DNA from: Rhinopithecus roxellana
Taxonomy: Eukaryota; Chordata; Mammalia; Primates; Cercopithecidae
Direction: 5' to 3'
Length of the DNA: 64,000 nucleotides
Assembly (NCBI RefSeq): GCF_007565055.1
Contig: NC_044551.1
Coordinates: forward strand, 92,100,089-92,164,088
Of the stretch, positions 21,861 through 31,800 are shown piece by piece; the first letter of the stretch is position 1; the number at the start of each line of letters is the position of its first letter. The position numbers and the translations under genes were made by a program. Under the pieces are notes generated by a model. The model was not told where the DNA came from. It made no database searches and saw only the letters and a program-made list of their open reading frames with translations.

Positions 21861-21942
21861 GAAAGAAAGAAAGAAAGAAAGGAAAGAAGGAAGGAAGGAA
21901 GGAAGGAAGGAAGGAAGGAAGGAAGGAAGGAAGGAAGGAAGG
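21861..21942 (+). repeat. (GAAA)n/(GGAA)n microsatellite, tail of the RPL30 retrocopy
   Basis: Five GAAA units grade into about 14 GGAA units. The tract begins exactly where the poly(A) tail of the RPL30 retrocopy should sit, so it is best read as that tail after microsatellite conversion. Confidence 0.92.
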
Positions 21943-22147
21943 AGTGGGAGTGGGAGTTGGATGCAGGGAATGTGACCTTCGGGTACCCGCTTTGAACAGC
22001 CCATCAAACCCACTTTTGCCCTTCAAAGGAGGCATCTTGAGAAGCTCCATGCTGTTGTCCATGCAGCTGTTCCTGCTCAAGCCGCAGCTGGGACTTTTAT
22101 AAGAAACTGCCTTCTAGAGCCAGGTGACAGCCCACATGAAGAAACCA

Positions 22148-22454
22148 GGCCCGGTGCAGTGGCTCATGCCTGTAATCCCAGCACTTTGGGAGGCAGAGGT
22201 GGGAGGATCACTTGAATCTAGGAGTCTGAGACCAGCCTGGGCAACATAGCGAGACCTCGTCTCCACAAAAAATAAATAATAAAAAAATTAGCTGGGCATG
22301 GTGGCACATGCCTGTAGTCCCAGTTACTTGGGAAACTGAGGTGGGAGGATGGCTTGACCCTGGGAGGTAGAGGCTGCAGTGAGCCGTGATCATGCCACTG
22401 CACTCCAGCCTGGGTGACAGATAGAGACCACCGTCTTAAAATAAATAAATAAAT
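22148..22454 (+). mobile_element. AluJ/S-like SINE
   Basis: Full dimer from ggcccggtgcagtgg with the older gggcaacatagcgagacc block and an AAAT-type tail ending at 22454. Confidence 0.9.
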
Positions 22455-23274
22455 CAGGAATGTCACTTATTGTCACATTTGGATTTGTTTCTAACATCGT
22501 GCTGTGTTTGGTCACCCACCTCAATCACCTGATGTGACTTGAAACCACTTTTGGCTATTTCCAAAAATCAGCTCCGCCTTGGGAGGGGTTAGGGCTGCCC
22601 TTTAAGGAAACATTAAAAGCTCAGTGTCTTCCTTTGGTGGCTCCCTCAGGGGCGCTGGCTTCTGACTCATCAGCGTCATTTTAGCTCTCTGTAGGTTCAG
22701 AAATAGAGGAAACAGCACTTCCTTTTGCTGAACGCTTTTGTATTACTTTATTTTTTCACCACGATGCTGAAACTAGCTCATCCTGGGAGAGTCAAAGGAA
22801 GCTCATATGTTTTCCCTGAGCTGGGCTAAATTCCTATTTCTTCTAATAGGAAGGATCCAAAACTTCCCATGGAGTTTCCCCTCGTCTGCACTGAGTCACA
22901 TATCTGTGGGCTTTGAGCTCACAGACCTTTTTTAATCAAAGAGAAGATGAAAAAGGCACCTTGCTTCTGTCCCATTTTTAGATCTTTTTTAGCCCCATTT
23001 CTTCTCTTTCCTTTCTACATTTTTGGGTTTGGTTTCATGCGTGAATTAAATGTAACAGGAGGAGCAAGTTTTATACCTTGCCTGAAATCATCATTGTCAG
23101 AGAAACAAATGCAGTCTTCAGTGAGACAAGCAAGGGTGGGAAGAAGGCACTTGGGTTGCAGGCAAGCGCAGTTCCTAAAGCTTTTTGCATTGAATAGCTA
23201 TGGGGTCCAGGACCCCATCTCTCTGGACCTCACTTCCTCATGAGCAAATAGAGGCTTCAGGTTGTAGTAAGTTG
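22455..23274. other. Unique sequence
   Basis: No gene, RNA or repeat recognised. The 22947-23243 frame (98 codons) has no known domain. Confidence 0.4.
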
Positions 23275-23590
23275 TCTCAAACTAGGGACATATATTCAAC
23301 AAGCCTGCACCTTTTTCAAATGTAGATTCTGATCCTTAGGTTCTGGGTGGGGCTTGAGATCCTGCACCTCTAACAAGCTCCCAGATGACAAGCATCCAAG
23401 AATCACACTTTTCCTAGCTCTGGATCACACTTTTCCTAGCTCTGGATCACACTTTTCCTAGCTCTGGATCACACTTTTCCTAGCTCCTAGCAGAATCTCA
23501 GACTCATCCAAGCCTCTTGAGCCAGAATTCAAATTTTCACAAGCACCCCGATTCGTTCAGATGCGCATTACGGTGTGAGAATCCTGCACT
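23275..23590 (+). mobile_element. hAT-Charlie type fossil interrupted by a minisatellite
   Basis: The left part (gttgtctcaaactagg, tgtagattctgatcc, ctgggtggggcttgagat, aacaagctcccagatga) and the right part (cacaagcaccccgattcg, cagatgcgcattacggtgtgagaatcc) together give a short hAT-Charlie layout. The 22-bp tandem repeat at 23403-23486 separates them. Confidence 0.55.
23403..23486 (+). repeat. 22-bp minisatellite, almost four copies
   Basis: Unit tcacacttttcctagctctgga begins at 23403, 23425, 23447 and 23469. The first three copies are identical and the last breaks off after cctagctc. Such identity implies a recent expansion. Confidence 0.95.
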
Positions 23591-23734
23591 GGATTACTGA
23601 AGGAGGTCCCAGCTGCACTGGGGGAACCAGGAACCGCGGAGGCACGAGCCCATCCTGGAGACCCCGATTTAGTTGGTGGGGAGTGGCCTGGACATCGACC
23701 GCTGCCTGCTCACTGGCAGCAAGGGCTCTGAGGG

Positions 23735-23830
23735 CCAGTGGTTCTTGATTTTGCTGCCTACTCACATCACCTGGGGAGCCGTGACAGGGCCCCCGTGATG
23801 TTAATAGGCAGCAAGATCGGGAACCGCTAG
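23735..23830. mobile_element. 96-bp element with 24-bp imperfect terminal inverted repeats
   Basis: 23735-23758 (ccagtggttcttg...tgctgcc) and the reverse complement of 23807-23830 agree at 19 of 24 positions. The cagtggttct terminus is typical of hAT-Charlie miniature elements. No clear 8-bp target duplication. Confidence 0.55.
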
Positions 23831-24212
23831 ACTGCACGGTCCTCAGGTTCTAATCCATGATGTCATTGGTTTTATCAGGGTAATTTTTCCTGGCCACATT
23901 AGGCAGGAAAGGTGTCTGTGCATCTCAGAAGTGTCTATGGAACGCTACTACTGAACTTCCCAGCACGCCCAAAATAGGACCTGGTTTATAGCAAAGGGCC
24001 AGCTCCTGGCACCATCGTGAAACACGCACACCCTGTCTTCTACCCAGGGTTCTCTTCAGCCCATAGGTGTCCTATGGCCCCTGCTCTGTGCTCCAGCCTA
24101 ACATCAGGACACAAATGAATGGGAGAAAATCTCATGTTGCCTCTTTACAGGTGAGTGAACAATTAAGTCAATGGGTTGCCCTCCCCTCAGAAGCTCTAAT
24201 TGTAGAATTTAA
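23831..24212. other. Unique sequence
   Basis: Nothing recognised. Confidence 0.45.
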
Positions 24213-24300
24213 GAGGGCAGAGTGAAGCCAGTGGGCTCTGGAGTCCTGCCACGTTTGAGTCACAGCTTGGCCACGTATGAGTCCCTCTCATTACCCCACA
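24213..24300 (+). mobile_element. MIR SINE fragment
   Basis: gtgggctctggagtcctgcc, gagtcacagcttggccac and gagtccctctcattaccc follow the MIR 5' half. Confidence 0.6.
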
Positions 24301-24738
24301 AGAGCCCGGCATCCTGATGCATAACACCCACCACCCGGTTTAGGGAGGGCTGACAGAGTGAATTACTGACAGAGGATGGCCCTTGGTCATTTCTGCTTCC
24401 TTCACTTTCCCATCACTGCCTTAGAATCTGGAGAGACTCCCACTGGCTTCACCTGGACAGGCATCCTGGCACACAAGCAAGGATTGCTTCCATCAATTTT
24501 CTGCGACAGAAACAAGGCCTCGGTTGATTCCTGGCAGCACATGCATGTGGGGATGCATGTGGGGGTGCAGGGCTGGACTCGGGAGATGCTTCAGCTGATA
24601 GCACACTTTTTCTTTGGGGAGTTTTCTTCCTGCTGTTATAACACCTGTCTCCAAACAAAACCTTCATTGGTCAACAGTGAATCATTCATTTATTCTGTGC
24701 ATAGACCTATGGCGTGAGATGCATTTGGAAACCTTGAG
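24301..24738. other. Unique sequence
   Basis: No gene. A short doubled word, gcatgtgggg, occurs at about 24543-24567. Confidence 0.4.
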
Positions 24739-24930
24739 AACAGCAGTTCCCAACCTCGGTGCTTGGAGTAATGTCCGAGGACATCTTTGCTTGTCACAAC
24801 CGGGGCAGGGAGCTGTTGCTGGCATCTAGTGGGTGAGGTCCAGGGATGCTGCTAAACATCCTGCAGGGCAGAGGCTGGCACCACTGCAGAGAATGATCCA
24901 GTGCAACAGATCGCTGGTGCTGAGAATCCC
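24739..24930 (+). mobile_element. MER5A-like hAT-Charlie DNA transposon
   Basis: Full-length layout: cagcagttcccaacctcgg, gacatctttgcttgtcacaac, tgctggcatctagtgggt, ccagggatgctgctaaacatcctg, and a closing gtgctgagaatcccac. Confidence 0.88.
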
Positions 24931-25034
24931 ACTTCAGACCCAGGGCAGGACTGATTGGATGTGTTCATTTATATCTGCTCTTGTAGCCGTTCAGTCAAGA
25001 AATGAGCACCTTGAATGACTATTAGATCAAGACA

Positions 25035-25332
25035 GGTTGGGTGTGGTGGCTCACACCTGTAATCCCAGCACTTTGGGAGGCCGAGGCAGGCGGATCACTT
25101 GAGGTTAGGAGTTTGAGACCACCCTGGCCAACATGATGAAACCCCATCTCTATTAAAAATACAAAAATTAGCTGGGCATGGTGGTGCACGCTTGTGATAC
25201 CAGTTAATTGGAAGGCTGGGGCATGAGAATCGCTTGAATCTGGGAGGAAGAGGTTGCAGTGAGCAGAGATTGCACCGCTGTACTCCAGGGTAACAGAGCG
25301 AAACTGTCTCAAAAAAAAAAAAAAAAAAAAAA
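25035..25332 (+). mobile_element. AluS-like SINE
   Basis: Full dimer with an A-tail of over 20 bases. A 9-bp target duplication, atcaagaca, is at 25026-25034 and 25333-25341. Confidence 0.95.
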
Positions 25333-25341
25333 ATCAAGACA

Positions 25342-25982
25342 TCTCTGAGACTCCACAGGTCAATGGAAGATGAACAGAGGGGCAGTGGGGCTGCCCACCA
25401 CCCATGTGGGAGGCGTGGGCAATGCCTAGGTTGACCAGCTACCCATGCTCTGAGGCAGTAGTCTCAGGACAGGGCGTGCACACCCCCAGGCAGGGCAGCA
25501 CTCACTTATGGTACAGAAGGAATCTTAAAGCTTCCCCTACTCAGGAATGAATGAGCTCTAGACCCTGCCGTCGCCTCTGCTCAATACTCACCCACTCCAG
25601 GTTTCAAAAAGAGGCTGCCCACATGGACAACTCGGAGAAACTCCAGGGCTGTTGTTGATGGAGAAGCCAGATGCAGAGCGGTGCACTTGGGGGTGCAGTT
25701 CAGGAAGCCGCGGGGTGGGTATGAGGGTGTAGTGGAGCGTATCAGTGCAAGGATACCCTGAGACTGGGGGTGACATTAGCTCCACAGGCACGGGAAGGGG
25801 CTTGGAAACAGATTGAACTCAGAGCATACATATCATGGGGGGGAGGGGCTGGGAGCTTGGGGTTGGGGGAAGCTGCCTCCACCGCTGAGGGCCCCACCTC
25901 ATGGTTCATCCCTGGCAGGCCTGCAGATCCCCCTATACCCTCTCCCTGAAGATGGCCCATCTGTGCCTGGACAGGTTGGCAT
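25342..25982. other. Unique sequence
   Basis: Nothing recognised. GC-rich with chance frames on both strands. Confidence 0.45.
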
Positions 25983-26361
25983 GTGTATTAGATTCTTAGG
26001 GCTACCACAGCAACGAACCACAGACTGAGGGGCTTAAATAACACAAGTATATTTTCTCACAGTCTAGGAGGCTGGAAGTACAAGGAGCTCAGGGTGTCAG
26101 CAGGGCTGGTTTCTCCTGAGGCCTCTCTCCTTGGCTTGCAGGTGGCCGCCTTCCCATGGTATCCTCACGTGGCCTCTCCTCTGATGCCCCTTCCTCTTCT
26201 TGGAAGGATACCAGTCCTATTGGATTAGAGTCTGCCCTAAATATCTCATTAGAACATAATTACCTCTTTAAAGACCTTAACTCCAAATATAGTTTTATTC
26301 CGGGGTTCTGGGGGTTAGGGCGGCAACATGTTGATTTTGGGGGACATACTTCATCCCATAA
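25983..26361 (-). mobile_element. ERVL-MaLR LTR, MLT1 family, antisense
   Basis: tgtgtattagattcttaggg, actgaggggcttaaataac, attttctcacagtctagg, ctattggattagagtc, tctccaaatatag-like, and a closing gacatacttcatcccataaca. Confidence 0.88.
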
Positions 26362-26439
26362 CAGTGTGGGCTGCCATTCTCCACTGGTGCTCTATCCTGG
26401 AGACACACCCCTAGGGAGTTTCGTACAACATGCGGGTCA

Positions 26440-26572
26440 TCTAGTTAAATTTGATTAAATTGTATTTCAAATGCTGCATGGGATACACTTACACAAAAAA
26501 TTATCATTGATCTGAAATTTGCATTTAACCCAGCATTCTATATTTCTAGCTGCTAAGTCTGGCACTCCTACC
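26440..26572. mobile_element. Palindromic DNA-transposon remnant (MITE-like)
   Basis: gttaaatttgattaaattgtatttca, gcatgggatacacttac, aattatcattgatctgaaattt and gctaagtctggcactcctac are half of a palindromic element that normally starts agggttgccagattta. Family uncertain. Confidence 0.45.
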
Positions 26573-27117
26573 CACTGGGAAACCTCCTACCCATAGCTTC
26601 TCACCTGGGCTGCCTGGGTCTGGGACGGGCACAGAAAGGTGGAGGGTGGAACTGGTGCCTAGAGGAGCAGCTGGAGTCTGGGAATCCCTCAAGGGCCCTG
26701 GCCTTGTGGCTCTCTCAGGACAACCTGTAGAAGCCACTGAGATGCTGGGGTGGCCTGTGGTTTGGTGGAAGCCACAGCATCTGTTTAGGCAAATCCTGGA
26801 GGTACTGCCCGTTTCTCTTCCAGTTTTCACATCTCTGTAGAATGGGAAATGTCATACAAAACTGGACCATACACAAATCATCCAATTTCCAGTTGCAGAA
26901 AACACATGACATCATACATATCATGATGATGAAAATATGGGTGCCCAATCCCTTACCCACAATTCTGAAATCCAAAATGCTCTGGGAACATTTTTTGTAT
27001 GTAAATTTGGAGACAAAACCCATTTAGGGATAAAATTGATTTGAATGGACTTGGGACTATTTATAGACTTTCTTTATCCATTGGTGAGAATAGTGATACT
27101 GTGTTTTCTGGGGGGCA
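26573..27117. other. Unique sequence
   Basis: No gene. The 26960-26990 words (attctgaaatccaaaatgctc) resemble an old DNA transposon piece too short to name. Confidence 0.4.
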
Positions 27118-27640
27118 CTGTCCAGACATGTGGGGGGTTGTAGGAGATTGGTCAGGGTGGTGGGAAAAATTGTAGAAAGATGCAAACCTTCCTGGAAAGC
27201 CAGGAGGTTTTATAAAAGCTTCGGAAAAGGATTTGGGCTGAAGGCAGCCAGATTCTCTTTTCTGGTACCTGAAAGCTTAGGTTAGATAACAAGGGGATGT
27301 AAAGAAACTGATCTAGATAAGTTAATTTACTTAGGCCTTGGAAACTGGCCTTTAATCATCTGTGTGCAGGACTGCTCTCTCTAGGGGAGCAACCATGTTA
27401 ATTACCCACAAGTGTGTTGACTCGAGGCCTTTGTCATTAAATCTGTACTAAATAAATGCCTGAAGCACCAGCTTGTCAGGGCCACAGATGCTGACTCTTT
27501 ACAGTACCCTCCTTGGTGTCTGCGAGTGGTCCAGTCCCCTAGCCCACTCTTTCACTGGATACCTGTGTCTGAGTGCATGTGTTCATCTGTCATTCGGCCA
27601 GGATCTGCGGGTCAGACCCAGCAGCAGGTGGTAAGTGATA
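27118..27640 (+). mobile_element. ERV LTR-like sequence, family not named
   Basis: The order fits the 3' part of a retroviral LTR: a ttaatcatctgtgtgcagg region, an AATAAA at about 27450, gctgactctttacagta, gtctgcgagtggtcc, ctggatacctgtgtctgag and gatctgcgggtcagac. No internal retroviral sequence adjoins it. Confidence 0.5.
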
Positions 27641-27744
27641 TTCAGGATATGCCCTGTATTACCAGCCTACAGCTCCCCAAACTCGAATGCCAAAAACCCA
27701 CAGCTTTCTGGATAAGGGATTGTGCAGCTACAACAGCAGACAGG

Positions 27745-27845
27745 CACCGAGCTCTTAAACCATGGGAGGCACAATGCTAAGTGCTTTAGGTTTCTTATCT
27801 CTTTAATCCTCATAATCTGTGAAATGGATACTTTTATTTGCATTT
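27745..27845 (+). mobile_element. MIR SINE fragment
   Basis: caatgctaagtgctttaggtttc, ctctttaatcctcataatc, gaaatggatacttttattt. Confidence 0.65.
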
Positions 27846-27852
27846 TTGGTAA

Positions 27853-28040
27853 GTTATTTTTGTGTTGAAGTGTGACATGCCCACAGAAAAGCCCACGAAT
27901 CAGGTACCCAGCTGGAAGAATTATTAGAAAGTGAGCCTGCGCCCATGACACTGCCCAGCGCCATCTCTCAGTAGCACCCCAGAGGCTCCCACCACAGGCT
28001 GCCATCATTACCTCCCAGATTCTCACTTTCATCACCAAAG
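27853..28040 (-). mobile_element. L1M LINE fragment, antisense
   Basis: agtgtgacatgcccacagaaaag, aatcaggtacccagctgg and tagcaccccagaggctccc match the 3' region of old mammalian L1 elements in antisense. A second fragment of the same kind is at 28762-29240. Confidence 0.6.
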
Positions 28041-28067
28041 ATTCATTCTGCCTAGAAAAAAAAAAAT

Positions 28068-28140
28068 GCTGTCATTTATTGAGCAGTTACTATGTTCCAG
28101 GAAATTTTATTATTTCTCACATTGACTATCAGGGTGAGTA
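28068..28140 (+). mobile_element. MIR SINE, split by Alu
   Basis: tgtcatttattgagcagttactatg then ctcacattgactatc. The MIR resumes after the Alu pair at about 28637-28700 (ttattatttcattttacaagc). Confidence 0.65.
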
Positions 28141-28636
28141 CTCTTTTTTTTTTTTTTTTTTTTTTTTTTGAGATGTAGTTGTGTTCTTGTCACCCAGGCT
28201 GGAGTACACTGGCATGATCTTGGTTCACTGCAACTTCTGTCTCCTGGGTTCAAGCGATTCTCCTGCCTCAGCCTCCTGAGTAGCTGGGATTACAGGCACA
28301 TGACAGCACACCTGGTGAATTTTTTTTTTTTTTTTGAGATGGAATCTCACTCTTCACTCTGACACCCACGCTGGAGTGCAGTGGCGCGATCTCGGCTCAC
28401 TGCAACCTCCGCCTCCTGGGTTCAAGTCATTCTCCTGTTTCAGCCTCCAAAGTAGCTGGGACTACAGGAGTGTGCCATCATGCCTGGCTAAGTTTTTGTA
28501 TTTTTAAAAAATTTTTAGTAGAGACAGGGTTTCACCATGTTGACTAGGCTGGTCTCAAACTCCTGATCTCAGGTGATCCACCTGCCTCAGACTCTCAAAG
28601 TGCTGAGATTACAGGTGTGAGCCACCATGCCTGGCT
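28141..28636 (-). mobile_element. Double Alu insertion, antisense: right arm fused to a full Alu
   Basis: A T-run (28144-28169) leads into one antisense right arm ending cacctggtgaa (about 28319). A second T-run (28320-28335) and a full antisense Alu follow, to 28636. A shared imperfect direct repeat (agggtgagtactctt before, agggtgagaattctt after) flanks the pair. Most simply, a 5'-truncated Alu landed in the tail of an earlier one. Confidence 0.85.
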
Positions 28637-28761
28637 AGGGTGAGAATTCTTATTATTTCATTTTACAAGCAAAAAGAAGCAAGAGTTGAGAGATGTTATG
28701 TCATGTTCTATTCTATATCATATTATGCATCATATCATGTTATGTATCATAACCTCAGCTC

Positions 28762-29240
28762 AGTGAATTCTCACAAACAGAACACACTTTTCTAAGTAGC
28801 ACCCAGATTGAGGAACGGAATGTTAGAAGCAGCAGAGAAACTGCCCCGTCAATCCCACAGCCCCTCAAGTTGCTGCCCACTCCCAAAGGTAAGCACTGTT
28901 CTGACTCCTGACACCTTTTGCCTGTTTTTGAACTGCCTGTCAATGGAACAAAATTGTCTATTCTTTTTGGTGCCTGATTTTCTCTCAGCATGATGCTCAT
29001 TAAGCCCATCCACATTGCCACGTGAGGCTGCAGTTTGCTCTTTTCGAGTGCTGAGTAGAATCCCACCATTTGAACACACCTCTATTTATTCACCCATTTT
29101 CCCCTTGGAGGATGGAGGTTAGAAATGTTTTCAGTTTTTAGCAATCACCAGCAGTGCCACTCTAAATTCTTGCAAGTCTTTTGGTGGACATGCACACATT
29201 TCTGTTTAGTGTATGTTTGGGGTGAATTGGGAGCATCACA
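28762..29240 (-). mobile_element. L1M LINE fragment, antisense
   Basis: aagtagcacccagattgagg, ttgcctgtttttgaactgcc, catccacattgccacgtg, ctatttattcacccatttt and tttggtggacatgcacaca follow the antisense 3' end of old L1 elements. Confidence 0.65.
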
Positions 29241-29286
29241 ATAGTGTGTGTGTGTGTATGTTTAGCTTTTCAAAAACTTCCAAACT

Positions 29287-29590
29287 GGCCTGGCATGGTG
29301 GCTCATCCCTGTAATCCTAACACTTTGGGAGGCCGAGGTGTTCAAGATCACTTGAGGCCAGGTGTTCAAGACCAGCCTGGCCAACATGGTGAAACTCCAT
29401 CTCTGACAAAAATACAAAAAAAATTAGCCAGGTATGGTGGTGCATGCCTCTAATCCCAGCCACTCAGGAGGCCAAGGAAGGAGAATCACTTGAACCTGGG
29501 AGGAGGAGGTTGCAGTGAGCAGGGATCGTGCCACTGCACTGTAGCCTGGGTAGCAGAGCGAGACTCCATCTCAAAACAAACAAACAAACA
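29287..29590 (+). mobile_element. AluS-like SINE
   Basis: Full dimer from ggcctggcatggtgg to an (AAAC)n tail. The left arm has a small substitution block, gaggtgttcaagatcac. Confidence 0.9.
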
Positions 29591-29845
29591 GGCCATGTGA
29601 AGATGAAGGCAAAGATCAGGGTGATGCCTCTACAAATCAAGGAACCCCAGGTTTTGCCTGCCAACACCAGAAGTTAGAGGAGAGGCCTGGCAGATTTGCT
29701 CTCACAGCCTCAGTAGGAATTAACCCTGCGGACACCTTGCTCTTGCACTTCCAGCCTGCAGAGCTCTGAGGCGAGGCACTTCTGTGGTTTAAGCCCCTCT
29801 GCTCGTGACACCTTGTTACTGCAGCCCCAGCATACTCCTCCATGG
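29591..29845 (+). mobile_element. ERVL-MaLR LTR, MLT1 3' half
   Basis: gccatgtgaagatgaaggc, aacaccagaagttagagg, ctcacagcctcagtagg, ggacaccttgctcttgc and a closing gttactgcagccccagcatac. The 5' half is missing and the Alu abuts the break. Confidence 0.85.
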
Positions 29846-29896
29846 AGTGATGCTTCATGTTTAAAAATACCTCTGCTCTGTAAAGAACACTCATCT

Positions 29897-30217
29897 GGCT
29901 GGGCATGGTGGCTCATGCCTGTAATCCTAGCACTTTGGGAGGCTGAGACAGGCAGATCACCTGAGGTCAGAAATTTGAGACCAGCCTGGCCAACATAGTG
30001 AAACCCCATCTCTACTAAAAATAAAATTTAAAAATTAGCAGGGCGTAGTGGCAGGCACCTGTAATCCCAGCTACTCGGGAGGCTGAGGCATGAGAATCGC
30101 TTGAACCCAGGGGGCGAGGTTGCAGTGAGTCGAGATCACACCACTGCACTTCCGGCCTGGGAGACAGAGCAAGACTCTGTCTCAAAAAAACAAACAAATA
30201 AACAAACAAACAAAAAC
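29897..30217 (+). mobile_element. AluS-like SINE
   Basis: Full dimer with an AAAC/AAAT tail at 30184-30217. An 8-bp target duplication, cactcatc, is at 29888-29895 and 30218-30225. Confidence 0.93.
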
Positions 30218-30225
30218 CACTCATC

Positions 30226-30594
30226 CTAGTGTTCCTCGAGGTGGTCTGATTAGCAGCTGATGTGTTTACAACAGCTTTCCCTTTTCAAATGTGATTCCAG
30301 AAGCCATCAGATGCACGAATTGTTGTATGTCTGAATGCTTTAAGTGAAGGTTGATGGGAGCTGGCTGATTCTGGTCTACATGTGTGGCTGGGCTGACAAA
30401 CAGGCATCCACTCACTTGGGCTGGGTCCCAGGAGCAGCCTCAGGAATTGAGATTCCTGCATCTGCCTTCATGGTCTTTATCTTCCAGGCCTCCCTCTCCC
30501 CGTCATGGCTCAGGCGGGGACCACAGCAGAGGGCGGGCCACGCCATCTTTCAAGGGCAGCTGGACCCGTGCTGGCAGCCGGACAAACCCTATTT
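30226..30594. other. Unique sequence
   Basis: No gene or named repeat. The 30344-30644 frames run into the next Alu. Confidence 0.4.
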
Positions 30595-30797
30595 GGCCAG
30601 GTGCAGTGGCACATGCCTGTAATCCCAGCACTTTGGGAGACTGAAGCGGGTAGGTCACTTGAGGTCAGGAGTTCAAGACCAGCCTGGCCAACATGGTGAA
30701 ACCCCCATCTCCACTAAAAATACAAAAATTAGCCAGGCACTGTGGTGCATGCCTGTGGTTCCAGCCACTCGGCAGTCTCCATCTCAGAAATAAAGAA
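30595..30797 (+). mobile_element. AluS-like SINE with most of the right arm deleted
   Basis: Complete left arm and linker, then ccagccactcggcagtctccatctcag: the right arm is cut by about 100 bases, joining its start directly to the terminal ctccatctca. A possible 6-base direct repeat, aaccct, flanks it. Confidence 0.85.
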
Positions 30798-31002
30798 CCC
30801 TCTTCTTCCTGGGCAGAGAGTTTCTCTGTTCTGGACGTCGCCCAGCAGCCCGGCCCCAAGGTGATCTCTCTGAATGGGTGAGGGGAGGGTCTCTTCCAGC
30901 TGAAAGCATCAAATCAGGACTATTGCTTCCTAAGAGCACGTGGCCCAGAACTGGGCTACAAATAGTACAATTTTTAAAAATTACACTAAGCTTTGATTTC
31001 AG

Positions 31003-31090
31003 AGTGTGTTGGTCTCCTGGGGCTGCTATAACTGAGTGCCACAAACTGGGTGGCTTAAGACAACACACATTTATTCACTTATAGTTCTAA
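31003..31090 (-). mobile_element. ERVL-MaLR LTR, MLT1 fragment, antisense
   Basis: agtgtgttggtctcctgggg, actgagtgccacaaactggg, tggcttaagacaacaca, then a break at about 31090. Confidence 0.8.
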
Positions 31091-31154
31091 CAGAACCATA
31101 TATCTCTGCCTTTCAATGGTAGATTCAAAACACATGATGATGGTGCCGTGATTG

Positions 31155-31345
31155 CAAAAATTAGTCAAGTGTGGTGGCATGCACCTATAGTCCCAGCTAC
31201 TTGGGAGGCTGAGGTGGGAGGATCACTTGAGCCCAGGAGGTTGAGGCTGCAGTGAGCTATGATCATGCTGCTGCATCCCAGCCTGGGCAACAGAGTGAGA
31301 GAGATCCTGTCTCAGAAAAACAAACCAAACCAAACAAATTTGAAA
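31155..31345 (+). mobile_element. Free right Alu monomer (FRAM-like)
   Basis: Only right-arm sequence: aaaaattagtcaagtgtgg, tatagtcccagctacttgg, the J-type agcccaggaggttgaggc, gagctatgatcatgctg, and a CCAAA-type tail. No left arm upstream. Confidence 0.75.
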
Positions 31346-31464
31346 GCCACTGTCTTATGTGGAAGAATTTGGAAGTCAATGATAACACAGGGAGGTAGTA
31401 ATTACTTTCCAGGTTTCAGACGTTCTTGTGGGTCCCGAGAGGAGAGATGCTGTGGTGGTGTGAG

Positions 31465-31600
31465 GTCCAGGAGGACTCTGGGCTGGGTTGAATTGGGGTT
31501 GTACCACTTTCATCAGGAGGTCCTTGTGAGGACGACTCCATTGCCTGGGCCTCCACTTTTTCATCTGTAAAATGGGCTAAATATCTACCTTGATGGGGAG
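31465..31600 (+). mobile_element. MIR SINE
   Basis: ggactctgggctgggttg, gtaccactttcatcagg, cctgggcctccactttttcatctgtaaaatggg. Confidence 0.72.
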
Positions 31601-31617
31601 GAGGAGGATGAAATATC

Positions 31618-31800
31618 TCCTCACATTTATTGAATGCTGCCTGTCCTAGGATTTGTTCTGAGTCTTTTATGTGTGTTACATCAGTCTTTCTTCACAATAC
31701 CCCTCTGGTTAAGTGCTAGTACCATTAGATTTATCAGTACAGGTAAGGACACTAAGGCACGGAGAGGTGAAGTCACCCGGCCAAGTCAATGAAAATCTGT
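31618..31800 (+). mobile_element. MIR SINE (second copy)
   Basis: cctcacatttattgaatgctgcc, tgttctgagtcttttatgtg, aaggacactaaggcacggagagg, agtcacccggccaagtca. Immediately follows another MIR. Confidence 0.7.
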
